From the NCBI RefSeq assembly GCF_902497895.1, contig NZ_CABVHQ010000010.1, positions 57,635 through 121,634 of the forward strand: 64,000 bases of DNA. Direction: 5' to 3'. Each line of letters begins with the position of its first letter. Position 1 is the stretch's first letter. Source of the stretch: Pseudomonas fluorescens. Lineage in GTDB: Bacteria > Pseudomonadota > Gammaproteobacteria > Pseudomonadales > Pseudomonadaceae. Of the stretch, positions 45,146 to 54,843 are shown one piece after another. Made by a program: the position numbers and the translations under genes. The notes beneath the pieces were generated by a model. It was not told the DNA's origin and searched no databases. It was given only the letters and a program-made list of their open reading frames with translations.

Positions 45146-45667
45146 TTAATCGTCGAGGCGCTCTTCTAACTGGCGCACTTCGTAGGTGAGCTTGTCGAGG
45201 AACTGCATGCGCCGCATCAGGCGTTCGGCCTGCTCACGTTGCGCTGCGTCATCCCAACAGGCTGCGAAGCTTTCGTTCAGTGCATCCTGAGCGACCTTCA
45301 GGCGGCGCTTGAACACAGCAATACCGGCGAGGTCGGCGCTGTCTTGCAGGTCTTCGAGCTCTTCACGCAACTCCATCTGCTGCAGAAGAAACTCCGGATC
45401 ATGCACCGTGACCTCCAGCGGCAGCTCGTGACCGCCCAAGGCGAGCAAATAACGTGCACGCTTCGGGGGATTCTTGAGCGTCTGGTAGGCCTCGTTGAGG
45501 CTCGCGGAGTGCTCTAGCGCCAGCCGCTGCTCGCGCTCGGAAGCGTCTGCAAAGCGGTCCGGATGAACACCGCGCGCCAACTCACGGTAGCGCGTGGCCA
45601 ACTGCTCGAGATCCAGACGGAAGCTCGGCCGCAGTTCAAATAAAGCGAAATGACAAGGAGTACCCAC
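45146..45667 (-). CDS. hscB: Fe-S assembly co-chaperone HscB
   Basis: HscB is the J-domain partner of HscA. The 173-aa protein has the J-domain motif HPDR at residues 35-38. The C-terminal helical region includes [16 protein letters not shown], the IscU-binding side. The GTG start at 45667 is preceded by GAGG at seven bases. Longer in-frame starts run into iscA. Confidence 0.95.
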   Translation of the reverse strand: MGTPCHFALFELRPSFRLDLEQLATRYRELARGVHPDRFADASEREQRLALEHSASLNEAYQTLKNPPKRARYLLALGGHELPLEVTVHDPEFLLQQMELREELEDLQDSADLAGIAVFKRRLKVAQDALNESFAACWDDAAQREQAERLMRRMQFLDKLTYEVRQLEERLDD

Positions 45668-45675
45668 GAGCAGCC

Positions 45676-45999
45676 TCAGATATTGAAGCTTTCGCCGCAG
45701 CCACATTCACCGCGTACGTTGGGGTTGTTGAACTTGAAGCCTTCGTTCAACCCTTCCTTGACGAAATCGAGTTCGGTGCCGTCCAGGTAAGCCAGGCTTT
45801 TCGGGTCGATGATCACTTTCTCGCCGTGACTGACGAACACCTGATCCTCTGCAACCACCTCGTCGACAAACTCCAGCACGTAGGCAAGGCCGGAACAGCC
45901 TGTGGTGCGAACACCCAGACGAATCCCCTCACCTTTGCCGCGCCCGTTGAGGGAGCGTCGCACGTGTTGAGCAGCCGCTTCTGTCATGCTGATAGCCAT
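45676..45999 (-). CDS. iscA: A-type Fe-S carrier IscA
   Basis: IscA transfers or delivers Fe-S clusters. The 107-aa protein has the three conserved cysteines: Cys35 in TTGCSG, and Cys99 and Cys101 in [11 protein letters not shown] at 45999 ([13 protein letters not shown]) is chosen over an upstream in-frame start because it matches the family. Confidence 0.96.
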   Translation of the reverse strand: MAISMTEAAAQHVRRSLNGRGKGEGIRLGVRTTGCSGLAYVLEFVDEVVAEDQVFVSHGEKVIIDPKSLAYLDGTELDFVKEGLNEGFKFNNPNVRGECGCGESFNI

Positions 46000-46033
46000 C
46001 GGAGACTCCTTACTCGTCGCCAAATCTTGAAAG

Positions 46034-46420
46034 TCAGATCAAGCCTTTCTTCTGCTTGTAATCGCGAACGGCCGCTTTGATAGCGTCTTCAGCCAGTACG
46101 GAGCAGTGAATTTTCACTGGCGGCAGGGCCAGTTCTTCAGCCAGCTGAGTGTTCTTGATGGTCTCTGCTTCATCCAGAGTCTTGCCTTTCATCCACTCGG
46201 TCGCCAGGGAGCTGGAGGCGATCGCCGAACCGCAACCGTAGGTCTTGAACTTGGCGTCTTCGATGATGCCTTGCTCGTTGACCTTGATTTGCAGGCGCAT
46301 GACGTCGCCGCACGCCGGAGCGCCGACCATGCCGGTGCCGACATCAGGGTCTTCCGCGTCCATCTTGCCGACGTTGCGCGGGTTTTCGTAGTGGTCGATG
46401 ACCTTTTCGCTGTAAGCCAT
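46034..46420 (-). CDS. iscU: Fe-S scaffold IscU
   Basis: IscU is the scaffold on which clusters are built. The 128-aa protein has Cys37, Asp39, Cys63, His105 and Cys106 as ligands. The HscA recognition motif LPPVK is at 99-103. It lies 78 bases after iscS, and the spacer carries a hairpin. Confidence 0.98.
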   Translation of the reverse strand: MAYSEKVIDHYENPRNVGKMDAEDPDVGTGMVGAPACGDVMRLQIKVNEQGIIEDAKFKTYGCGSAIASSSLATEWMKGKTLDEAETIKNTQLAEELALPPVKIHCSVLAEDAIKAAVRDYKQKKGLI

Positions 46421-46456
46421 GGTTCTTATTCCTCACTCATCAGAGAGTCGCTCTTG

Positions 46457-46480
46457 AAGCCCCGATATTTCACGGGGCTT
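46457..46480 (-). other. hairpin between iscS and iscU
   Basis: AAGCCCC pairs with GGGGCTT around a 10-base loop in the iscS-iscU spacer. It lacks a T-run and may mark an mRNA processing or stability point. Confidence 0.5.
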
Positions 46481-46498
46481 GTATTCGGCGACTTGAAT

Positions 46499-47713
46499 TC
46501 AGTGCGCCGCCCACTCGATTTTCGAGATGTCGATGCCGTCTTTGTACATGTCCCACAGCGGCGACAGAGTGCGCAGCTTGGTAACGGCCTCGCAGACTTT
46601 CTGCGCGGCGTAGTCGATTTCTTCTTCGGTGGTGAAGCGGCCGAAGGTGAAGCGAATCGAGCTGTGTGCCAGTTCGTCGTTGCGGCCCAGGGCGCGCAGT
46701 ACGTACGAAGGCTCCAGGGACGCCGAGGTGCAGGCCGAACCCGAGGAAACCGCCAGATCCTTGAGTGCCATGATCAGCGACTCGCCTTCAACGTAGTTGA
46801 AGCTCAGGTTCAGGTTGTGCGGTACGCGGGAAGTCATGCTGCCGTTGATGTACAGCTCTTCCAGGCCTTCGACCTGCTTGAAGAAACGGTCGCTCAGGGC
46901 TTTGATCCGGACATTCTCGCTAGCCATGTCTTCCTTGGCCACGCGGAAGGCTTCGCCCATGCCGACGATCTGGTGAGTCGCCAGGGTGCCGGAACGCATG
47001 CCACGTTCGTGACCGCCGCCATGCATGGTCGCTTCGATGCGAACACGCGGCTTGCGGCTCACGTACAGGGCGCCGATGCCTTTAGGGCCGTAGGTTTTGT
47101 GGGCCGAGAAGGACATCAGGTCGACTTTCAGCTTCTGCAGGTCGATCTCGACCTTGCCAGTGGACTGCGCGGCATCGACGTGGAACAGGATCCCTTTGGA
47201 ACGGGTCAGTTCGCCGATGGCTGCGATGTCGTTGATGGTGCCGATTTCGTTGTTCACGTGCATGACCGACACCAGGATGGTGTCGTCGCGCAGGGCGGCT
47301 TCAATCATCTCAGGCGTGACCAGACCATCGGTGCGAGGCTCGAGGTAGGTCACTTCGAAGCCTTCACGCTCCAGTTGGCGCATGGTGTCGAGGACAGCCT
47401 TGTGCTCAATCTTGGTGGTGATCAGGTGTTTGCCTTTGGTGGCATAGAAATGCGCAACACCCTTGATTGCCAGGTTGTCGGACTCGGTGGCACCGGAGGT
47501 CCAGACGATTTCACGCGGGTCGGCGTTGACCAGATCAGCGACCTGGCGACGCGCATTTTCCACGGACTCTTCGGCTTTCCAGCCGAACACGTGGGAACGG
47601 GACGCCGGGTTACCGAAGTTTCCGTCGACCAGCAGGCATTCACTCATTTTTTGCGCTACACGCGGATCAACCGGGGTGGTCGCAGAGTAATCAAGGTAAA
47701 TCGGCAACTTCAT
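46499..47713 (-). CDS. iscS: cysteine desulfurase IscS
   Basis: IscS removes sulfur from cysteine as a persulfide for cluster and tRNA thiolation. The 404-aa PLP enzyme has the PLP lysine in [10 protein letters not shown] and the active cysteine in [16 protein letters not shown] at 47713 is followed by the standard [19 protein letters not shown]. It is the second gene of the isc operon, 51 bases after iscR. Confidence 0.98.
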   Translation of the reverse strand: MKLPIYLDYSATTPVDPRVAQKMSECLLVDGNFGNPASRSHVFGWKAEESVENARRQVADLVNADPREIVWTSGATESDNLAIKGVAHFYATKGKHLITTKIEHKAVLDTMRQLEREGFEVTYLEPRTDGLVTPEMIEAALRDDTILVSVMHVNNEIGTINDIAAIGELTRSKGILFHVDAAQSTGKVEIDLQKLKVDLMSFSAHKTYGPKGIGALYVSRKPRVRIEATMHGGGHERGMRSGTLATHQIVGMGEAFRVAKEDMASENVRIKALSDRFFKQVEGLEELYINGSMTSRVPHNLNLSFNYVEGESLIMALKDLAVSSGSACTSASLEPSYVLRALGRNDELAHSSIRFTFGRFTTEEEIDYAAQKVCEAVTKLRTLSPLWDMYKDGIDISKIEWAAH

Positions 47714-47764
47714 GGACTATCTCCTAAATCAGGCTGGCTGGCTTGCCGCTAGCTCTAATGGCTG

Positions 47765-48256
47765 TTATTCGACGGCAGACGCTTCAATCTTGTCCAGACG
47801 CGGCGCCTTGCTGTTGCTACGGCGCTGGTCCTGACGCTGGGCTACTTCTTGCACCTCACGGCGAGTCACAAGGTCAGCCAAGCTGATACCGCTCAGAAAA
47901 TCATGGATCTGCAGGCTGAGATCGCACCACAAGTGGTGGGTCAGGCACGTGTCGCCGGCATGGCAATCGCCAAGTCCCTGGCAACGGGTGGCATCGACAG
48001 ACTCGTTCACCGCATCGATCACCTGAGCGACCTGGATCCCCTGCATGTCCCGAGATAGCTGATAACCGCCACCAGGACCGCGAACGCTGGACACCAGATT
48101 GCTGCGGCGCAACTTGGCGAAGAGCTGTTCGAGGTAGGACAGGGAAATGCCTTGGCGCTCGGAGATATCGGCCAGGGACACCGGCCCGTTTTGCGCGTGC
48201 AACGCCAGGTCGAGCATGGCGGTTACGGCGTATCGGCCTTTGGTAGTCAGTCTCAT
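47765..48256 (-). CDS. iscR: Fe-S cluster regulator IscR
   Basis: IscR is an Rrf2-family regulator that senses Fe-S status and represses the isc operon when holo. The 163-aa protein has a winged helix ([21 protein letters not shown]) and cluster ligands Cys92, Cys98 and Cys104 with His107. ATG at 48256 is chosen; the upstream in-frame extension runs into the promoter. It is autoregulated: two IscR-like sites lie over the promoter. Confidence 0.97.
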   Translation of the reverse strand: MRLTTKGRYAVTAMLDLALHAQNGPVSLADISERQGISLSYLEQLFAKLRRSNLVSSVRGPGGGYQLSRDMQGIQVAQVIDAVNESVDATRCQGLGDCHAGDTCLTHHLWCDLSLQIHDFLSGISLADLVTRREVQEVAQRQDQRRSNSKAPRLDKIEASAVE

Positions 48257-48289
48257 GGGCAGGTACCACGGAGTTTCGGAATGGGGGCG

Positions 48290-48346
48290 AGTATGCAATT
48301 CCCGAGTATTTAAGTCAACTATAAGACCTAGTGTTTTACTCGGGTT
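48290..48346 (-). promoter_or_regulatory. isc promoter with two adjacent IscR type 1 sites
   Basis: The promoter is TTGACT (48313-48318), a 17-base spacer, and CATACT (48290-48295). One site (48298-48322) overlaps the -35 and contains ATAGTTGACTTAAATACTCG. A second, weaker site (48322-48346) begins AAACCCGAGTAAAACACTAG and lies directly upstream with a centre 24 bases away. Confidence 0.78.
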
Positions 48347-48433
48347 TACCTGCAAATTAGCGCGCGAATGATATCAGGGTCTGCGGCGCAATGGCACACC
48401 GCTCAACGCGGTGCCCATCTGCAAACCCAATCC

Positions 48434-48521
48434 GTAGGAGCTGCCGCAGGCTGCGATCTTTTCGGGATCGCCACCGCCCTTTGCAGATCAAAAGATCGCA
48501 GCCTTCGGCAGCTCCTACAGA
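48434..48521. repeat. REP inverted pair at the cysE end
   Basis: Inverted GTAGGAGCTGCCG units with an interior of about 25 bases run through the cysE stop codon (48515-48517). Confidence 0.85.
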
Positions 48522-49279
48522 TCCTTGCCTTTCACACAGTCAAAGTCTTCTTCGCGCAGTTCGGGCAGTTCCTTGGCGCAGTAGCTGCTACCCAGATCCT
48601 TCAGCGCGCCGCACATCCCTTCCAGGCGCCCGTCCACTGCCTGCAAGTGATCGAGCAACTGGCCAATGGCCCGCGCCACCGGGTCCGGCATGTCTTCGCC
48701 GACCCCATAAGCATCGAAGCCGATTTTCTCCGCCATCGCCTTGCGCTTGGCGTGCAGCTCATCGTCGGACTTCATGATGATCCGCCCCGGAATCCCGACC
48801 ACCGTCGCACCCGCGGGCACAGCCTTGGTCACCACCGCATTGGAACCGACCTTGGCCCCGGCCCCGACCGTGAACGGTCCCAGCACCTTGGCGCCCGCCC
48901 CCACCACCACGCCATCTTCCAGCGTCGGGTGGCGCTTGCCCTTGTTCCAGCTGGTACCACCCAGGGTCACGCCCTGATAAAGGGTGACGTCATCGCCGAT
49001 CTCGGCGGTTTCACCGATCACGATGCCCATGCCATGGTCAATAAAGAAGCGTCGACCGACCTTGGCCCCCGGATGAATCTCGATCCCGGTCAGCCAGCGG
49101 CCCAGGTTCGACACGACCCGCGCCAGCCACTTCCAGCCCATGCCCCACAAGGCCGACGACAGGCGATGGATCCAGATGGCGTGCATGCCCGGATAGCAGG
49201 TCAGCACTTCGAAAGCGTTACGCGCCGCCGGATCACGATGGAAAACACTCTGGATATCTTCACGCAAACGCTCGAACAT
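48515..49279 (-). CDS. cysE: serine O-acetyltransferase
   Basis: CysE acetylates serine with acetyl-CoA, the first step of cysteine synthesis, and is feedback-inhibited by cysteine in E. coli. The 254-aa protein starts [21 protein letters not shown]. It has a left-handed hexapeptide domain with [25 protein letters not shown] and [19 protein letters not shown] 60-residue tail follows the hexapeptide domain. Its last codons and TAG are inside the REP element. The second of two adjacent ATGs fits the ribosome site best. Confidence 0.95.
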   Translation of the reverse strand: MFERLREDIQSVFHRDPAARNAFEVLTCYPGMHAIWIHRLSSALWGMGWKWLARVVSNLGRWLTGIEIHPGAKVGRRFFIDHGMGIVIGETAEIGDDVTLYQGVTLGGTSWNKGKRHPTLEDGVVVGAGAKVLGPFTVGAGAKVGSNAVVTKAVPAGATVVGIPGRIIMKSDDELHAKRKAMAEKIGFDAYGVGEDMPDPVARAIGQLLDHLQAVDGRLEGMCGALKDLGSSYCAKELPELREEDFDCVKGKDL

Positions 49280-49281
49280 CA

Positions 49282-50052
49282 TTAATCCTTCCGCTTTAGA
49301 AGCTCGCCACGGGCCGCTTTCTGGGTTTCCGTGAGGATGCCACGCAATATATTCATTTCCGCCCGGCTGACCGAGCTGCGTCCGTACAACCGGCGCAGGC
49401 GCGCCATCAAGTGCCGTGGTTTTTCCGGATCAAGGAACTCGATGGCCACCAGGGTCTGCTCCAGGTGCTCATAGAATCGCTCCAGCTCATCCATGGTCGC
49501 CAGCTCGCCGCTCTTGGTCGACGCCACTTCATCCTTCTCGACCTTGCTCGGCTGACCTTCGGCCGCCAGCCAGGACATGCGCACTTCATAACTCAACACC
49601 TGCACCGCCGCCCCGAGGTTCAGCGAGCTGAACTCAGGGTCTGACGGGATGTGCACGTGATAATGACATCGCTGCAACTCGTCATTGGTCAGGCCGGAGT
49701 CTTCACGGCCAAACACCAGGGCAATCTCGGCGCCTTGCGCGGCTTCCTCCACCACCTTCACCCCGCACTCGCGTGGATCGAGCAGTGGCCAGGGGATGCG
49801 CCGGTCACGGGCACTGGTGCCCAACACCAGATTGCAGCCGACCAGGGCATCTTCCAGGGTGGCGACGACCTGGGCGTTGGCCAGGATATCGCCGGCACCG
49901 GAAGCCCGGGCATCGGCCTCGTGATGCGGGAAAAACCGCGGTTCGACCAGCACCAGCCGCGACAGGCCCATGTTCTTCATGGCACGCGCAGCCCCGCCGA
50001 TGTTCCCGGGATGGCTGGTATTGACCAGGACGACACGAATGTTTTGCAGCAC
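49282..50052 (-). CDS. trmJ: tRNA Cm32/Um32 methyltransferase TrmJ
   Basis: TrmJ 2'-O-methylates position 32 of several tRNAs. The 256-aa SPOUT protein starts at GTG 50052 ([20 protein letters not shown]). The trefoil-knot motif [16 protein letters not shown] and [14 protein letters not shown] are present. An upstream in-frame start adds a Cys/Pro-rich stretch unlike the family. It ends 3 bases before cysE starts and shares the strand. Confidence 0.95.
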   Translation of the reverse strand: MLQNIRVVLVNTSHPGNIGGAARAMKNMGLSRLVLVEPRFFPHHEADARASGAGDILANAQVVATLEDALVGCNLVLGTSARDRRIPWPLLDPRECGVKVVEEAAQGAEIALVFGREDSGLTNDELQRCHYHVHIPSDPEFSSLNLGAAVQVLSYEVRMSWLAAEGQPSKVEKDEVASTKSGELATMDELERFYEHLEQTLVAIEFLDPEKPRHLMARLRRLYGRSSVSRAEMNILRGILTETQKAARGELLKRKD

Positions 50053-50155
50053 GGGAGGGGCTCTCGGACACGGGAAAGGGGAGCAAATCTTACAGACCAT
50101 CCGGAAGTTAAGCTACGAAAGCGAACGTCGACCTTCATCTGTAGAAAGTTTCTGC

Positions 50156-50161
50156 TAGAAT
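50156..50161 (+). promoter_or_regulatory. possible -10 of suhB
   Basis: TAGAAT matches five of six consensus bases, 37 bases before the suhB ATG. The -35 region (TTCATC or similar) is weak. A promoter is expected in this divergent trmJ-suhB spacer. Confidence 0.4.
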
Positions 50162-50197
50162 GCTCGGCTTTCTTTAACAACCTTAGGTGACACATCC

Positions 50198-51013
50198 ATG
50201 CAGCCCATGCTGAATATCGCGCTGCGCGCCGCCCGCAGCGCCAGTGAATTGATTTTCCGCTCCATCGAGCGCCTGGATACCATCAAGGTCGACGAAAAAG
50301 ACGCCAAGGACTACGTGTCCGAAGTTGATCGCGCTGCCGAACAGAAAATCATCGACGCGCTGCGCAAGGCTTACCCGACTCACGGCATCCTTGGCGAAGA
50401 AACCGGCATGCACGCCGGCAGTGGCGATGGCGTAGATTACCTGTGGATCATCGACCCACTGGACGGCACCACCAACTTCCTGCGCGGCGTCCCGCACTTC
50501 GCGGTCAGCATCGCCTGCAAATACCGTGGCCGCCTGGAACACGCAGTGGTTCTGGACCCGGTTCGCCAGGAAGAATTCACCGCCAGCCGTGGTCGCGGCG
50601 CTCAGCTCAACGGTCGTCGCCTGCGTGTCAGCGGTCGCACCAGCCTTGAAGGCGCGCTGCTGGGTACCGGCTTCCCGTTCCGTGACGACCAGATGGACAA
50701 CCTGGAAAACTACCTGGGCATGTTCCGCAGCCTGGTTGGCCAGACCGCCGGCATCCGCCGCGCCGGTGCCGCCAGCCTCGACCTGGCCTACGTGGCCGCC
50801 GGTCGCTACGACGCATTCTGGGAATCGGGCCTGTCCGAGTGGGACATGGCTGCAGGCGCCCTGCTGATCCAGGAAGCGGGCGGCCTGGTGAGCGACTTCA
50901 CCGGCGGTCACGACTTCCTTGAAAAAGGCCACGTCGTTGCCGGCAACACCAAATGCTTCAAAGCAGTCCTGACGGCCATCCAGCCGCACCTGCCGGCCTC
51001 GCTGAAACGCTAA
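50198..51013 (+). CDS. suhB: inositol monophosphatase family protein SuhB
   Basis: SuhB is a magnesium-dependent inositol monophosphatase that also influences ribosomal RNA transcription and, in P. aeruginosa, virulence regulation. The 271-aa protein has the metal motif GEETG near residue 66, IDPLDGTTNFLRG and WDMAAGALLIQEAGG. It is divergent from trmJ, as in P. aeruginosa, and ends before a strong terminator. Confidence 0.96.
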   Translation: MQPMLNIALRAARSASELIFRSIERLDTIKVDEKDAKDYVSEVDRAAEQKIIDALRKAYPTHGILGEETGMHAGSGDGVDYLWIIDPLDGTTNFLRGVPHFAVSIACKYRGRLEHAVVLDPVRQEEFTASRGRGAQLNGRRLRVSGRTSLEGALLGTGFPFRDDQMDNLENYLGMFRSLVGQTAGIRRAGAASLDLAYVAAGRYDAFWESGLSEWDMAAGALLIQEAGGLVSDFTGGHDFLEKGHVVAGNTKCFKAVLTAIQPHLPASLKR

Positions 51014-51025
51014 GCGAGCAGCCCC

Positions 51026-51056
51026 AAAAAAGCACCCTGCGGGGTGCTTTTTTTAT
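51026..51056 (+). terminator. terminator of suhB
   Basis: AAAAAAGCACCC pairs with GGGGTGCTTTTTTT around 3 bases. It lies 12 bases past the suhB stop and could act in both directions. Confidence 0.92.
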
Positions 51057-51100
51057 GGCCGGGATTTGAGCCAGGCCCTACCCCGAAACCACCACCCATC

Positions 51101-51237
51101 AACTGTGGGAGCGAGCTTGCTCGCGATGAGGGCCTCACATTCGATATCGATGTTGCCTGACAGTCTGCTATCGCGAGCAAGCTCGCTCCCACAAGATCAA
51201 GATCAAAAGATCGCAGCCTGCGGCAGCTCCTACAGGA
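51101..51237. repeat. mixed REP cluster
   Basis: A pair of the GTGGGAGCGAGC family faces inward (51101-51127 and 51165-51192). One unit of the GTAGGAGCTGCCGCAGG family follows on the opposite strand (51208-51237). All sit between the two terminators at 51026 and 51269. Confidence 0.85.
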
Positions 51238-51267
51238 GGATTGGTGGCGCCACACAAATCTCAGACA

Positions 51268-51299
51268 CAAAAAAAGCACCCAGCCGGGTGCTTTTTTTG
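51268..51299 (-). terminator. terminator of the glycine-zipper gene
   Basis: AAAAAAAGCACCC pairs with GGGTGCTTTTTTT around 4 bases, 18 bases past the stop. The stem is nearly the same as the suhB terminator. Confidence 0.9.
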
Positions 51300-51317
51300 A
51301 GTCTGAAACTCAACTCA

Positions 51318-51866
51318 TCATTGAGCAGGTTCGCCCTGACCCAGTACCAGCTGGCCTTCTTTGTTGACCGGAATCTGGTTGCCTGGATCACGATCCATGC
51401 GCACTTTGCCTTCCTTGCCATCCAGCGAATAACGTACGTCGTAACCTACAACCTTGTCGCTGATGTCATTCACAGTGTTACACCGCGTCTGAGTCGTGGT
51501 GTAGGTATCACGATTCTGCATGCCTTCCTGGACCTTGTTGCCGGCATAACCGCCGCCAACTGCGCCCGCTACGGTTGCAATCTTCTTGCCGGTGCCGCCG
51601 CCAATCTGGTTACCCAGAAGACCGCCAGCCAGCGCACCGACCACCGTACCGGCGATCTGGTGTTGATCCTTCACCGGCGCCTGCCGGGTCACGGCGACGT
51701 CCTTGCAGACCTCACGCGGGGTTTTGATCTGGGTCTTGACCGGCTCGACTGCCAGCACTTGCGCATACTCAGGGCCGCTTTTAACCAGGTTATAGGTGGC
51801 AACAGCACCCCCGGCGGTAACGCCGACAGCACCCAGCACAGCACCAACGAGCATCGACTTGTTCAT
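51318..51866 (-). CDS. glycine-zipper 2TM domain envelope protein
   Basis: The 182-aa protein starts MNKSMLVGAVLGAVGVTAGGAVATYNL, a likely membrane anchor or signal, without a lipobox cysteine. The glycine-zipper (GTVVGALAGGLLGNQIGGGTGKKIATVAGAVGGGYAGNKV, in two adjacent parts) covers about residues 75-115. Similar domains occur in SlyB-like proteins. The second of two ATGs has AGGAGG six bases upstream. The gene lies between suhB and secF, as in P. aeruginosa. Its role is unclear. Confidence 0.88.
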   Translation of the reverse strand: MNKSMLVGAVLGAVGVTAGGAVATYNLVKSGPEYAQVLAVEPVKTQIKTPREVCKDVAVTRQAPVKDQHQIAGTVVGALAGGLLGNQIGGGTGKKIATVAGAVGGGYAGNKVQEGMQNRDTYTTTQTRCNTVNDISDKVVGYDVRYSLDGKEGKVRMDRDPGNQIPVNKEGQLVLGQGEPAQ

Positions 51867-51925
51867 CATGAACCTCCTGACCATCACATGCGGGACAGGC
51901 CCGCGCTTCTCCCAGCCTTGGAGCA

Positions 51926-51960
51926 CAAAAAAAGGCGCGAGTTCAATACTCGCGCCTTTT
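51926..51960 (-). terminator. terminator of secDF-yajC unit
   Basis: AAAAAGGCGCGAGT pairs with ACTCGCGCCTTTT around 6 bases, and T-runs follow on both strands. It lies just past secF. Confidence 0.9.
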
Positions 51961-51988
51961 CGGGTAAAGCCAGAAGCGACGTTTGCCG

Positions 51989-52903
51989 TTATGGGCGGTC
52001 GTCCACTTCCTTGTCAGTGGCGGCCGGAGGAATCAGATCCTCAGTGCTCAGGTTCAGCCAGATCAGCACCACGTTGGCGATGTAGATCGACGAGTAGGTA
52101 CCCGCCATCACACCGACGAACAGCGCAATGGAGAAGCCGAACAGGTTGTCGCCGCCGAAGAACAGCAGCGCCGCGATCGCCAGCAAGGTGGAGATCGAGG
52201 TCGCCATGGTCCGCAGCAGGGTTTGCGTGGTCGAGATGTTGATGTTGTCGATCAAGGTCGCCTTGCGCAGGACCCGGAAGTTCTCACGAACCCGGTCGAA
52301 TACCACGATAGTGTCGTTCAGCGAGTAACCGATGATCGCCAATACCGCCGCCAGCACCGTCAGGTCGAAGGTGATCTGGAAGAACGACAGGATACCCAGG
52401 GTCACCACCACGTCGTGGATCAGCGAGACGATGGCACCGACCGCGAACTTCCACTGAAAGCGGAAAGCCAGGTAGATCATGATACCGCCCAGCGCCATCA
52501 GCATCCCGAGGCCGCCCTGGTCGCGCAGCTCTTCACCCACCTGCGGGCCGACGAACTCGACGCGCTTGACCACGGCCGGATTGTCGCCGCCGACCTTCTG
52601 CAGCGCTTCAGCGACCTGATGACCCAGTTGCGGGTCCTCGCCAGGCATGCGCACCAGCAGATCGGTCGTCGCGCCAAAGCTCTGCACGATGGCGTCGCTG
52701 TAACCGGCCTCAGCCAGCTGGGCACGCACCTTGGAGACATCGGCCGGACGCTCGTAGGTCAGCTCGATGAGCGTACCGCCGGTGAAGTCCAGACCGTAGT
52801 TAATGCCCTTATGGAACCAGCTGAACAACGCCAGCGCGGTAAGCAGCAATGTGATGCCGAACGCAATGTTGCGAACGCCCATGAAGTTGATTGTACGTAA
52901 CAT
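51989..52903 (-). CDS. secF: protein translocase subunit SecF
   Basis: SecF forms a complex with SecD and YajC that uses the proton gradient to finish protein export. The 304-aa protein has six membrane helices. The family N-terminus has GITLLLTALALFSWFHKGINYGLDFTGG, and GYSLNDTIVVFDRVREN is conserved. It is 9 bases from secD. Confidence 0.97.
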   Translation of the reverse strand: MLRTINFMGVRNIAFGITLLLTALALFSWFHKGINYGLDFTGGTLIELTYERPADVSKVRAQLAEAGYSDAIVQSFGATTDLLVRMPGEDPQLGHQVAEALQKVGGDNPAVVKRVEFVGPQVGEELRDQGGLGMLMALGGIMIYLAFRFQWKFAVGAIVSLIHDVVVTLGILSFFQITFDLTVLAAVLAIIGYSLNDTIVVFDRVRENFRVLRKATLIDNINISTTQTLLRTMATSISTLLAIAALLFFGGDNLFGFSIALFVGVMAGTYSSIYIANVVLIWLNLSTEDLIPPAATDKEVDDRP

Positions 52904-52912
52904 GGCAGCCCC

Positions 52913-54781
52913 TTAAATCCACAACTTCTTGAAGTCCCGACCGCCGAAGATCAGGTTGACCATCGCGCGGGTCACCATGATGGCCGTGAACATCGAGGTA
53001 AAGATCCCGAGGGACATGGTCACCGCAAAACCTTTGACCGGGCCGGTGCCCATGGCAAAGAGAATCCCGCCGACCAACAAGGTGGTCAGGTTGGAATCGA
53101 GAATCGCGGTAAAAGCCCGGCCGAAGCCTTCGTTGATTGCCCGCTGCACGGACATGCCGGCAGCGATCTCTTCACGTATCCGCGAGAAGATCAGTACGTT
53201 GGCGTCGACCGCCATACCCATGGTCAGCACGATACCGGCGATACCTGGCAGGGTCAGCGTCGCACCCAGCAAGGACATCAGGGCCAGCAGCATCACCATG
53301 TTCACCGCCAGCGCAACCGTGGCAATGATGCCGAAGAAGCGGTAGATGGCGATGATGAACAGCGAAACGAACAGCATGCCCCACAGGGAAGCATCGATAC
53401 CCTTGACGATGTTGTCGGCACCCAGGCTCGGGCCGATGGTGCGCTCTTCAGCGAAGTACATCGGCGCCGCCAGACCACCGGCACGCAGCAGCAGGGCCAG
53501 CTCGGAAGACTCGCCCTGACCAGTCAGGCCGGTAATGCGGAACTGGCTACCCAGTGGCGACTGGATGGTCGCCAGGCTGATGATCTTCTTCTCTTCCTTG
53601 AAGGTCTGCACCGGCACGTCTTTCTCGACACCGTTGACCACCTGCCTGGTGTAGGTGGTGATCGGCCGTTGCTCGATGAAGATCACCGCCATGCTGCGAC
53701 CGACGTTGCTGCGAGTCGAACGACTCATCAGCTCGCCGCCGTGGCCATCAAGCTTGATGTTCACCTGCGGACGACCTTGCTCATCGAAACCGGCCTGAGC
53801 GTCAGTCACCTGGTCACCGGTGATGATCAGGCCACGCTCGATCTGCGCAGGCGGACGACCGCCCTCACGGAACTCGAACGACTCGGAACTGGCTTTGGAA
53901 GCACCTGCATCGGCGGCCAGACGGAATTCAAGGTTGGCAGTCTTGCCGAGGATCCGCTTGGCTTCAGCGGTGTCCTGCACGCCCGGCAGCTCAACCACGA
54001 TACGGTTGGCACCCTGACGCTGAACGATAGGTTCGGCAACACCCAGCTCGTTGACGCGGTTACGTACCGTGGTCAAGTTCTGCTTGATGGAGTATTCACG
54101 GATTTCCGCCAGCTTGGCCGGGGTCATCGCCAGACGCAGCACCGGTTGACCGTTGAGGTCGGCAGGTGTCACTTCGAAATCGTTGAAATTCTTGCGGATC
54201 AGTGCACGGGCCTGTTCGCGGGCAGGCTCATCAGTGAAGCCCAGCTGAATGGCACCTTCGAGTTGCGGCAGGCTGCGATAGCGCAGTTTCTCTTTGCGCA
54301 ACAGGCTCTTGACGTCGCCTTCGTAGACTTTCAGGCGGGCATCGAGGGCTTTATCCATGTCCACTTCCAGCAGGAAGTGCACACCACCGGACAAGTCCAG
54401 ACCCAGCTTCATCGGGTGCGCGCCAAGGCTGCGCAGCCATTGTGGAGTGGTTTGTGCCAGGTTCAGCGCAACGACATAGTCATCGCCCAGGGTCTTGCGC
54501 ACTACGTCTTTGGCCGGAAGTTGATCTTCCTGCTTGATCAGACGCAACAAACCGCCCTTGCCTTTCTCCGCCAGACTGGCAGCCTTGACGTTGATCCCGG
54601 CGTCGGAGAGCGCTTTGCTCGCCCGATCCAGATCAGCCTGAGTGACCTGCAGCGCAGTACTTGCACCACTGATCTGAATGGCCGGATCGTCAGGGTATAA
54701 ATTGGGAGCGGAATAAATAGAGCCGATCGCCAGCACAGCCAGGATCAGTATGTATTTCCACAGAGGGTATTTGTTCAGCAT
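52913..54781 (-). CDS. secD: protein translocase subunit SecD
   Basis: SecD is the larger SecDF subunit with a big periplasmic domain between helices 1 and 2. The 622-aa protein starts MLNKYPLWKYILILAVLAIG. GLDLSGGVHFLLEVD and the C-terminal GMAVDANVLIFSRIREE are conserved. ATG at 54781 is used; the codon before it is GTG. Confidence 0.97.
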   Translation of the reverse strand: MLNKYPLWKYILILAVLAIGSIYSAPNLYPDDPAIQISGASTALQVTQADLDRASKALSDAGINVKAASLAEKGKGGLLRLIKQEDQLPAKDVVRKTLGDDYVVALNLAQTTPQWLRSLGAHPMKLGLDLSGGVHFLLEVDMDKALDARLKVYEGDVKSLLRKEKLRYRSLPQLEGAIQLGFTDEPAREQARALIRKNFNDFEVTPADLNGQPVLRLAMTPAKLAEIREYSIKQNLTTVRNRVNELGVAEPIVQRQGANRIVVELPGVQDTAEAKRILGKTANLEFRLAADAGASKASSESFEFREGGRPPAQIERGLIITGDQVTDAQAGFDEQGRPQVNIKLDGHGGELMSRSTRSNVGRSMAVIFIEQRPITTYTRQVVNGVEKDVPVQTFKEEKKIISLATIQSPLGSQFRITGLTGQGESSELALLLRAGGLAAPMYFAEERTIGPSLGADNIVKGIDASLWGMLFVSLFIIAIYRFFGIIATVALAVNMVMLLALMSLLGATLTLPGIAGIVLTMGMAVDANVLIFSRIREEIAAGMSVQRAINEGFGRAFTAILDSNLTTLLVGGILFAMGTGPVKGFAVTMSLGIFTSMFTAIMVTRAMVNLIFGGRDFKKLWI

Positions 54782-54801
54782 CACGCCGCCCGCTTATGAC
54801 G

Positions 54802-54822
54802 CGGGGCGCCTTGCGCGCCCCG
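54802..54822 (-). other. hairpin between yajC and secD
   Basis: CGGGGCGC pairs with GCGCCCCG around 5 bases in the yajC-secD spacer. With no T-run it is probably a stability or processing hairpin. Confidence 0.55.
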
Positions 54823-54843
54823 TCGATTGGTAAAAGTTGGAAC

